This document shows, piece by piece, positions 57,568-64,000 of a DNA stretch of 64,000 nt. A program made the position numbers and the translations under genes. The notes beneath the pieces were generated by a model that did no database searches, was not told the DNA's origin, and saw only the letters and a program-made list of their open reading frames with translations. The DNA lies in NCBI RefSeq assembly GCF_024746815.1, contig NZ_CP080525.1:3900501-3964500 (forward strand), in the 5' to 3' direction. This DNA is from Mesorhizobium sp. AR07 (GTDB taxonomy: Bacteria; Pseudomonadota; Alphaproteobacteria; Rhizobiales; Rhizobiaceae). Every line of letters starts with the position of its first letter. The first letter of the stretch is position 1.

Positions 57568-58419
57568 ATGCCGATCGACCCTCAAAATGCCCTTCTCACT
57601 GCCCAGGCCGGCCTCGCGCAACTGAGCACGCTGATCGTTTCCTATTCCTTCTCGGCCATCGGTGCCGTCATCCTGCTGGTTGTCGGCTATATCGTCGCCG
57701 GCCTTGCCGAACGCTCGATTTTCGCCGGCCTCGGCCATATCCATGGCTTCGACGCGACGTTGCGGCATTTCTTCTCCAAGATCGTCCGCTACGCCATCCT
57801 GATCCTCGTCACAATCATGGTGCTCGGCCAGTTTGGCGTGCAGACGGCGTCAATCATTGCCGCCATCGGCGCCATCGGTCTCGCCATCGGCCTGGCGTTG
57901 CAAGGCACGCTGCAGAATATCGCTGCCGGCATCATGCTTCTGGCGCTACGGCCGTTCCGCATCGGCGAGTCCGTCGAGGTCGGTCCCGTTGCCGGCTCGA
58001 TCGAGGAGATCGGCCTCTTCGCCACCAGATTGCGGACCGCCGATGGCGTCTACATCCTTGCACCCAATTCGACGCTGTGGAACCAGCCGGTGCGCAACTT
58101 CTCGCGCAATGGTGTGCGCCGCAGCGACATCACGCTCTCGATCGGTTCCTGGAACGACATCGACCGCGCCCAGAAGACACTGCTTGCCATTGCCGTCGCC
58201 GAGTGCCGGGTCAAGCGCGATCCGGCGCCGGTCGCTTTCGTGGCGACATTGGGCGAGAGCACGGCTTCGATTGCCTTGCGCTACTGGACATCGTCGGCGG
58301 ATTTCTTCGCCACCCAGACCGATCTCACCAAGCGCGCCAAGCAGGAATTCGACGCGGAAGGCATTTCGATCCCGTTGCCGCCGCCGGAAGCCTCGCCACC
58401 GCAAGCCCGCCGACAATAG
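57568..58419 (+). CDS. MscS-type mechanosensitive channel
   Basis: 283 residues. Three membrane segments with the pore helix in QTASIIAAIGAIGLAIGLALQGTLQNIAAGIMLL (about 90-125), then the beta domain with RPFRIGESVEVG and ILAPNSTLWNQPVRNFSRN. Small-conductance channels release solutes on osmotic down-shock. The stop abuts the MFS stop on the other strand. Confidence 0.93.
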   Translation: MPIDPQNALLTAQAGLAQLSTLIVSYSFSAIGAVILLVVGYIVAGLAERSIFAGLGHIHGFDATLRHFFSKIVRYAILILVTIMVLGQFGVQTASIIAAIGAIGLAIGLALQGTLQNIAAGIMLLALRPFRIGESVEVGPVAGSIEEIGLFATRLRTADGVYILAPNSTLWNQPVRNFSRNGVRRSDITLSIGSWNDIDRAQKTLLAIAVAECRVKRDPAPVAFVATLGESTASIALRYWTSSADFFATQTDLTKRAKQEFDAEGISIPLPPPEASPPQARRQ

Positions 58420-59712
58420 TCAATTGCCTCGGTGCCGATCCTGCTCGTCCGGTCCGAAGGCCAGTTCGACCGGCAGCGGCGCCTGCGCCGTCATCGGCGC
58501 GAAATTGCCGGTTTCATGGGCCGGAACCGGCCGTGTGGTGAACACGCGCAACAGCACGAACAGGCAGAAGGCCGCGGCGATGAGGATCGCCACATAGATG
58601 AAGGCCTGTGTTCCAAAGACGGCCGAAAGCGCCGTGACGATGCCGGGCACGATGAAACCGGACAGCGACCAGGCAAACAAAAGCGAGCTGGACAGCGCCA
58701 CCATGTCCTCCTTGCCGGCACGGTCGGAGGCGTGCGCGCTGGAGAGCGAATAGATCGATTCCGACGCACCGTCCCAGACGATGTAGATCACCACCAGCGC
58801 CGTCAGCGCGCCGCCATCGAACCCCAGCGCGAACAGGCCGGCGAGCGTGGCGAGCGCGGATGCCGCGATCAGCACATAGCGGCGGTCGGTGCGGTCGGAA
58901 ATCCAGCCGAGCGGGATCTGCAGGATCAGCGTGCCGACAGGCATCGCCGAAAGCAGCAGCGCGACGTCCGCCTGGCTGTAGCCCTTGGCCGTGGCATGGA
59001 TCGGCGCGAAACCGGCGATTGCCATCGACAGGCCGCCGACCGCAAGCATGCCGGCGACACCGACCGGCGAAATCCGCCAGGCTCGGCCAAGCGCCACCGA
59101 GGCTGCTTGCGGCGCCGGCGGCTGGGCCAGCCGCGTCAATCCGACCGGCAGGATCGACAGCGCCGTGAAGACGATGCCGATCAGCGGCGCATCCGCGGTT
59201 CTGATGTCGACAAGAGCCAGCGTCGCATAGCCGACGCCGAGCCCGGCGACATAGGCGACGTAGAAAAACGCCATCACCCGGCCGCGAATGGCGTTGGCGA
59301 CGGCATCGTTCAGCCAGCTTTGGGCGACGATGAACAGGCCGCATATGGCAAAGCCGTATAGCGCGCGGGCCGCGATCCACAGCAACGGATGTGGGCCGGC
59401 GCCGACAGCGGCGTTGGCCAGCGCGATCAGCGCCGACAGCACCATGAAGGCGCGGGCATGGCCAACCCTGCGCACCAGCGGTCCGGTCAGGATACAACCG
59501 GCTAGGCCGCCTGCCGAAAGACCGGTGATGATCAGCCCGGCCCAGGTCGGATCGAAGCCTTCGGCGCCGAGCCGGACCGGGATATAGGCAAACATCAGCC
59601 CATTGCCGACGGCGATCAGCGCCATCGACGCGATGACGCTGGCAATCGCGATCAGCGGCGTGGGCTCGGCCCCCTGCTCGGCTTCGCTGCGGTGTTTTTC
59701 GTGAATCGACAT
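58420..59712 (-). CDS. MFS transporter, 12-helix
   Basis: 430 residues with about 12 membrane helices, and the motifs GLSAGGLAGCILTGPLVRRVGHARAF in the first loop and PLGWISDRTDRRYVL in the middle. It resembles the YcaD-like MFS group, of unknown substrate. It lies between nadD and rsfS, apart from their usual neighbours. Confidence 0.88.
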   Translation of the reverse strand: MSIHEKHRSEAEQGAEPTPLIAIASVIASMALIAVGNGLMFAYIPVRLGAEGFDPTWAGLIITGLSAGGLAGCILTGPLVRRVGHARAFMVLSALIALANAAVGAGPHPLLWIAARALYGFAICGLFIVAQSWLNDAVANAIRGRVMAFFYVAYVAGLGVGYATLALVDIRTADAPLIGIVFTALSILPVGLTRLAQPPAPQAASVALGRAWRISPVGVAGMLAVGGLSMAIAGFAPIHATAKGYSQADVALLLSAMPVGTLILQIPLGWISDRTDRRYVLIAASALATLAGLFALGFDGGALTALVVIYIVWDGASESIYSLSSAHASDRAGKEDMVALSSSLLFAWSLSGFIVPGIVTALSAVFGTQAFIYVAILIAAAFCLFVLLRVFTTRPVPAHETGNFAPMTAQAPLPVELAFGPDEQDRHRGN

Positions 59713-59772
59713 GCCCGCTCAGGATTGCCCAAGAAACGGGCAAAGGGAGCGATAAAAGCGACATAGCCGATC

Positions 59773-59800
59773 TTCCCTTCTCCCCGCGTGGAGAAGGGAA
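59773..59800. terminator. Hairpin repeat between nadD and the MFS gene
   Basis: 11-bp stem TTCCCTTCTCC / GGAGAAGGGAA, 6-base loop. It is both a possible transcript end for nadD and a short form of the repeat at 37776. Confidence 0.5.
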
Positions 59801-59813
59801 ATCCGCGCGGACG

Positions 59814-60446
59814 CTACCCCTTCGCCAGCTTGCGGATCGCGCTCGACGACAGCGACGAGCGCGGGCCGTGGATGAAAGTCCAGGCCGGCGCCTTCATGCG
59901 GGCGAGCCTTGGCGCATCGCCTTCGTCGACGCGGGCATAGTCGAAGGTCTTGGCGACGACCGACGACAGGAACGACAGTGTCGCACCCGGACGGTCGATG
60001 ACGGCGATCGGGAAGGTCATGACGATCTCGCGCCAGCGCTGCCAACGATGGAAGTCGCGCAAGCTATCGGCGCCCATGATCCAGACGAAGTCGACGCCAG
60101 GATTGCGCGCCTTGACCAGCGCCAGCGTGTCGGCGGTGTAGCGCACATGGCGCGCCGCCTCGAAGGCGGTGACCTTGATCTTCGGGTTCTTGGCAATCTG
60201 CTCCGAGCGTTGCAATCGTTCGCCGAGCGGTGCCAATTCCCTGGTGCTCTTCAGCGGATTGCCTGGCGTGACCATCCACCACAACTGGTCGAGTGCCAGC
60301 CGTCTGAGCGCGATCTCGGCGACCAGCGCATGGCCGGCATGCGGCGGGTTGAACGAGCCGCCGAACAGGCCAACGGCCAGCCCCTTTTCGGCATGCGGCA
60401 TCTTGAGATAGCGGGAGGAGATGGCGGGCTGGGGCGATGACAGCAT
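59814..60446 (-). CDS. nadD: Nicotinate-nucleotide adenylyltransferase
   Basis: 210 residues. The nucleotidyltransferase motif GGSFNPPHAGH is at 29-39 and the SSSAIRK motif (ISSTxxR-type) at the end. It joins ATP and nicotinate mononucleotide in NAD synthesis. Minus-strand operon partner of proA/proB/obgE upstream, across a 170-bp gap that contains a repeat. Confidence 0.95.
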   Translation of the reverse strand: MLSSPQPAISSRYLKMPHAEKGLAVGLFGGSFNPPHAGHALVAEIALRRLALDQLWWMVTPGNPLKSTRELAPLGERLQRSEQIAKNPKIKVTAFEAARHVRYTADTLALVKARNPGVDFVWIMGADSLRDFHRWQRWREIVMTFPIAVIDRPGATLSFLSSVVAKTFDYARVDEGDAPRLARMKAPAWTFIHGPRSSLSSSAIRKLAKG

Positions 60447-60531
60447 GGCGCTAGTCGCCCCCCTCTGGCAGCTTCATGGACAGCGCAAATCCTGCAAGGC
60501 CGGCAATTGGCGAATTCATACATGACAGCCA

Positions 60532-60579
60532 ATCTCCCCCCTTGAGGGGGAGATGTCCGGCAGGACAGAGGGGGGTGGC
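60532..60579. repeat. Third copy of the TGTCCGGCAGGACAGAGGGG repeat arm
   Basis: Nearly identical to the right arm at 43692-43734, with CTTG in place of CTAG in the small hairpin. Here it is single, not an inverted pair. It lies between nadD and proA. Confidence 0.8.
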
Positions 60580-60616
60580 TTGGCGCAAGGGCCTCAGGCT
60601 CTAACGACGAAAAGCT

Positions 60617-61903
60617 TCAAGGCCTCACCTGTCCCGACCCGCGCACGCGGTATTTGAACGAGGTCAGTTGCTCGACGCCGACCGGCCCGCGCGCATGCAT
60701 CTTGCCGGTGGCGATGCCGATCTCGGCGCCCATGCCGAACTCGCCGCCATCGGCGAACTGCGTCGAGGCATTGTGCAGCAGGATCGCCGAATCGATCTCG
60801 TTGAAGAATTTTTCGACCGCCTGCGCATCCTCGGCGACGATCGCTTCGGTGTGATGCGAAGAGAATTTCTCGATGTGGTCGATCGCACCGGCCACGCCAT
60901 CGACCAGCTTCACCGCGATGATGGCATCGAGATATTCGGTCACCCAGTCGAGATCGGTGGCCGGCTTCGCGTCGGAAAATACCTTAAGCACCTCGGCATC
61001 GGCATGGATCTCGCAGCCGGCGGCGCGAAGTGCGTCGAGGATCGGCACCAGATGGGTGGAGGCAACCGCCCGGTCGACCAGCAATGTCTCGGCGGCACCG
61101 CAGACGCCGGTGCGCCGCATCTTGGCGTTGACGGCGATCCGCACCGCCATGTCGGGCTTGGCCGAGCGGTCGATGTAGAGATGGCAGATGCCTTCGAGAT
61201 GAGCGAAGACCGGCACCCGCGCCTCGGTCTGCACCCGCCCGACAAGGCTCTTTCCGCCACGCGGAATGATGACGTCGAGCGTGCCGTCGAGCCCTTTCAG
61301 GATCTCGCCGACGGCGGCGCGGTCGGTGGTCGGCACCAGCTGGATGGCGTCCTCCGGCAGGCCGGCGGCCTTCAGGCCCTCGACCAGGCAGGCATGGATG
61401 GCGGCCGACGAATTGAGCGAATCCGAGCCGCCGCGCAGGATCACCGGATTGCCGGCCTTGAGGCAAAGAGCGCCGGCATCCGCCGTGACGTTCGGCCGGC
61501 TCTCATAGATGACGCCGACGACGCCGAGCGGCGTGCGCACGCGCTCGATATGCAGGCCGTTCGGCCGGTCCCACGCGGCGATAACGTTGCCGACCGGATC
61601 GCGCAGTGCCGCGATTTCCCTGATACCGTCAGCCATGGCACGGATGCGCGCTGGGTTAAGCTTCAGCCGGTCCATGAAGGAGGCGGAGAGCCCGGACTCC
61701 TCGCCATTCGAGACATCGATGGCGTTGGCGTCGAGAATATCCTGTTCCCGGGCGACGATCGCTTCGGCCATGGCGACAAGTGCTGCGTTTTTGGCGGCGG
61801 TGGTGGTGATGGCCAGCGGTCGGGCGGCAGCGCGGGCGCGGCGGCCGATATCGGCCATCAGCGCCACGGTGTCTTCCCCGGATTTTTCATACAGCTTCAG
61901 CAT
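60617..61903 (-). CDS. proA: Gamma-glutamyl phosphate reductase
   Basis: 428 residues of the aldehyde dehydrogenase fold. LGVVGVIYESRPNVTADAGALCLKAGN is the signature; the catalytic Cys lies in MRRTGVCGAAETLLVD. It reduces gamma-glutamyl phosphate to the semialdehyde in proline synthesis. Three bases downstream of proB. Confidence 0.97.
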   Translation of the reverse strand: MLKLYEKSGEDTVALMADIGRRARAAARPLAITTTAAKNAALVAMAEAIVAREQDILDANAIDVSNGEESGLSASFMDRLKLNPARIRAMADGIREIAALRDPVGNVIAAWDRPNGLHIERVRTPLGVVGVIYESRPNVTADAGALCLKAGNPVILRGGSDSLNSSAAIHACLVEGLKAAGLPEDAIQLVPTTDRAAVGEILKGLDGTLDVIIPRGGKSLVGRVQTEARVPVFAHLEGICHLYIDRSAKPDMAVRIAVNAKMRRTGVCGAAETLLVDRAVASTHLVPILDALRAAGCEIHADAEVLKVFSDAKPATDLDWVTEYLDAIIAVKLVDGVAGAIDHIEKFSSHHTEAIVAEDAQAVEKFFNEIDSAILLHNASTQFADGGEFGMGAEIGIATGKMHARGPVGVEQLTSFKYRVRGSGQVRP

Positions 61904-61906
61904 GGC

Positions 61907-63064
61907 TCATCCTCCGCTGGTTACTTGGTCGTCCGCTCGTACTTGGTCACCAGAATGGCTCACCACAAGGTCGTCGCGGTGGATCATCGCCGAACGCGCC
62001 TCGTAACCGAGCACCGTTTCGATCTCGGCCGTCTTCAGGCCTGCGATCCTTACGGCATCGGCGGCATCATAGGCAACCAGCCCGCGCGCGATCTCGCGGC
62101 CCTCGGGCGACAGGATCGCCACCGTGTCGCCGCGCGAGAAATTGCCGCTGACCAGCTTGACGCCGGCCGGCAGCAGCGACTTGCCCGACAGCAGGGCGCC
62201 GATGGCGCCGGCATCGACCGTCAGCCGGCCGGCAGGTTCGAGCTGGCCGGCGATCCAGGTCTTGTAGCCCTTGACCGGATTGGCGCTTGGCCGGAAGAAG
62301 GTGGCGCGTTCGCCGCGCTCGATCGCCATCAGCGGCGACAGCCGCGTGCCCGACGTGATGATCATCGCCGTGCCGGCGGCAGTGGCGATCTTGCCGGCAT
62401 CGAGCTTTGTCCGCATGCCGCCGCGCGACAGCTCGGACGCGGCGGCTCCAGCCATCGCTTCTATGTCTGGCGTGATCCGGTCGACGACCGGAATGAACTT
62501 TGCACTAGGGTCGCGCGCCGGCGGCGCGGTGTAGAGGCCGTCAATGTCGGAAAGCAGCACCAGGAGGTCGGCGCCCATCATGGTGGCCACGCGGGCGGCC
62601 AGCCTATCATTGTCGCCATAGCGGATTTCGGAGGTGGCCACCGTGTCATTCTCGTTGATGACCGGCACCGCCTTCATCTTGAGCAGCGTGGAGATCGTCG
62701 CCCGCGCGTTGAGATAGCGGCGGCGCTCCTCGGTGTCGCCGAGCGTCAGCAGGATCTGGCCCGACTTGAGCGCGCCCTTGCCGAGCGCATCCGACCAGGC
62801 GCCGGCCAGCGCGATCTGTCCGACGGCGGCCGCCGCCTGGCTCTCCTCGAGCTTCAAGGCCCGCTTGCCAAGGCCCAGAATGGTGCGGCCAAGCGCGATG
62901 GCGCCGGACGACACGACGAGGATTTCAGCGCCGCCATGGGCCAGCGCGGCAATGTCGTCGGCGAGCGAAGCCAGCCAGTCGCGCTTCAGGCCGGTCGTGC
63001 GGTCGACCAGCAGTGCCGAGCCGATCTTCACGGTGATGCGCCGGTATGTCTTCAGCGACTGCAT
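61907..63064 (-). CDS. proB: Glutamate 5-kinase
   Basis: 385 residues: amino-acid kinase domain (ITVKIGSALLVD, VSSGAIALGR, INENDTVAT, LLSDIDGLYTAPP) followed by a C-terminal PUA domain (about 285-380). First step of proline synthesis, feedback inhibited by proline. It is cotranscribed with obgE upstream (4-base gap) and proA downstream. Confidence 0.97.
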   Translation of the reverse strand: MQSLKTYRRITVKIGSALLVDRTTGLKRDWLASLADDIAALAHGGAEILVVSSGAIALGRTILGLGKRALKLEESQAAAAVGQIALAGAWSDALGKGALKSGQILLTLGDTEERRRYLNARATISTLLKMKAVPVINENDTVATSEIRYGDNDRLAARVATMMGADLLVLLSDIDGLYTAPPARDPSAKFIPVVDRITPDIEAMAGAAASELSRGGMRTKLDAGKIATAAGTAMIITSGTRLSPLMAIERGERATFFRPSANPVKGYKTWIAGQLEPAGRLTVDAGAIGALLSGKSLLPAGVKLVSGNFSRGDTVAILSPEGREIARGLVAYDAADAVRIAGLKTAEIETVLGYEARSAMIHRDDLVVSHSGDQVRADDQVTSGG

Positions 63065-63068
63065 CGTC

Positions 63069-64000
63069 CTATCTGTCCCAGCGCGTCTCGACCGGGGCCG
63101 CGATTTGCGCCCGCGCCTCGGCCACCACCGCCATCAGCGCCCGCAGCACCGCTTCGACGCCCTCGCCGGTGACGGCCGACAACAGCATTGGCGCCCGACC
63201 GGCGGCGCGCTTCAGCGAGGCGACCTTCTTCTTGCGCGCATCGGCGTCGAGCGTGTCGACCTGGGAAAGCGCCACGATCTCGACCTTGTCGGTCAGGCCG
63301 TTGCCATAGGCGTCGAGTTCGGCGCGTACGGTCTTGTAGGCCTTGCCCGGGTTTTCCTCTTGCGCCGAGACCAGGTGCAGCAGCACGCGCGTGCGCTCGA
63401 CATGGCCAAGAAAACGGTCGCCGATGCCGACGCCCTCATGCGCGCCTTCGATCAGCCCCGGAATGTCGGCGATGACGAATTCGCGCGCATCGATGCGGGC
63501 GACGCCAAGACCGGGATGCAGCGTCGTGAACGGATAGTCGGCGATCTTCGGCTTGGCCGCCGTGACGGCGGCCAGGAAGGTCGACTTGCCGGCATTGGGC
63601 AGCCCGACCAGTCCGGCATCGGCGATCAGCTTCAGCCGCAGCCAGATGTTGAGCTCCTCGCCCGGCAGGCCGGGATTGGCGCGGCGCGGCGCCTGGTTGG
63701 TCGAGGTCTTGAAATGCTGGTTGCCGAAGCCGCCATTGCCGCCCTTGGCCAGCAGGAATCGCTGGCCGACCACGGTCAGGTCGCAGATCAGCGTCTCGTT
63801 GTCTTCCTCGAACACCTGCGTTCCCGCCGGCACTTTCAGCGTGACGTCGGCACCCTTGGCACCGGTCATGTTGCGGCCCATGCCGTGGATGCCGGTCTTG
63901 GCCTTGAAATGCTGCTGGTAGCGATAGTCGATCAGCGTGTTCAGCCCGTTGACCGCCTCCAGCCAGACATCGCCGCCACGACCGCCATCGCCGCCGTCCG
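63069..64000 (-). CDS. obgE: GTPase Obg, N-terminus outside the window
   Basis: The gene enters from the right edge. The visible 310 codons hold part of the Gly-rich Obg fold (GGDGGRGGDVWLEA, then MGRNMTGAKGAD) and the whole G domain: G1 GLPNAGKST, G3 DIPGLIEGAHEGVG. A methionine at 63881 is internal. Obg binds the 50S subunit and is essential in most bacteria for ribosome assembly and stress control. Leads the obgE-proB-proA row. Confidence 0.95.
   Translation of the reverse strand, partial: DGGDGGRGGDVWLEAVNGLNTLIDYRYQQHFKAKTGIHGMGRNMTGAKGADVTLKVPAGTQVFEEDNETLICDLTVVGQRFLLAKGGNGGFGNQHFKTSTNQAPRRANPGLPGEELNIWLRLKLIADAGLVGLPNAGKSTFLAAVTAAKPKIADYPFTTLHPGLGVARIDAREFVIADIPGLIEGAHEGVGIGDRFLGHVERTRVLLHLVSAQEENPGKAYKTVRAELDAYGNGLTDKVEIVALSQVDTLDADARKKKVASLKRAAGRAPMLLSAVTGEGVEAVLRALMAVVAEARAQIAAPVETRWDR

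Overview
The window reads as ordinary chromosome of a GC-rich alphaproteobacterium of the Hyphomicrobiales, most likely Mesorhizobium or a close relative. The signs are the rhizobial gene order obgE-proB-proA-nadD ... rsfS-rlmH-envC-ctpA-deacetylase-rppH, a GapR/DUF2312 protein, a pyruvate carboxylase that closely resembles the Rhizobium etli enzyme, a trans-4-hydroxyproline (hyp) gene group beside a liv-type ABC transporter, a 6S RNA upstream of 5-formyltetrahydrofolate cyclo-ligase, and many short palindromic intergenic repeats of the RIME/REP type known from rhizobia. This placement comes from memory of these families, not from a search. I see no rRNA, tRNA, CRISPR array, insertion sequence, prophage, or nod/nif gene.

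Layout. 0-9 kb: end of an inositol monophosphatase gene, a PAQR membrane protein, a MotA-like/OmpA-like pair, an M32 carboxypeptidase, a decayed toxin-antitoxin remnant, an exporter ABC protein and rpmE. 9-17 kb: small regulator-enzyme pairs (TetR/NmrA-like, ArsR/SRPBCC plus two VOC proteins), SelW-like/YebC, TerC, YmdB-like phosphodiesterase, cyclo-ligase and 6S RNA. 17-24.7 kb: a MoxR ATPase and its VWA partner separated by an MFS/LysR/GNAT group, then msrB, two unknown genes and gapR. 24.9-28.4 kb: pyc. 28.6-39.6 kb: livK, DUF6867, livF, livG, livM, livH (frameshifted), hypE, hypO and hypD, all on the minus strand, with a divergent GntR regulator. 39.6-44.7 kb: HxlR with an NTF2-like/SDR pair, then mmsA with a divergent LysR. 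44.8-47.4 kb: two lipoproteins, PLA2-like and PLD-like. 47.4-51.3 kb: dadA, a broken rnk paralogue, rnk and alr. 51.4-64 kb: the conserved rppH to obgE block, interrupted by a MscS/MFS pair.

How the genes fit together. The hyp genes would epimerise trans-4-hydroxy-L-proline, oxidise the D-form and deaminate the product; the last dehydrogenase of the pathway is not here. The adjacent liv genes encode a complete branched-chain-type importer, except that livH needs a one-base shift to be read through. alr and dadA on one strand suggest alanine racemisation and D-alanine oxidation. ctpA, envC and the divergent deacetylase are envelope genes, beside rppH, rlmH and rsfS (RNA and ribosome functions).

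No undescribed defence or mobile system stands out. The most unusual signals are a LivG ATPase carrying a long Ala/Lys-rich linker and a helix-hairpin-helix-like tail, a palindromic repeat translated as the N-terminus of the HypO-like dehydrogenase, a PLA2/PLD lipoprotein operon, a second truncated mmsA tail, a 43-bp perfect inverted repeat with a third copy 17 kb away, and four reading frames (antitoxin, VOC, livH, rnk paralogue) each apparently broken by a single base.
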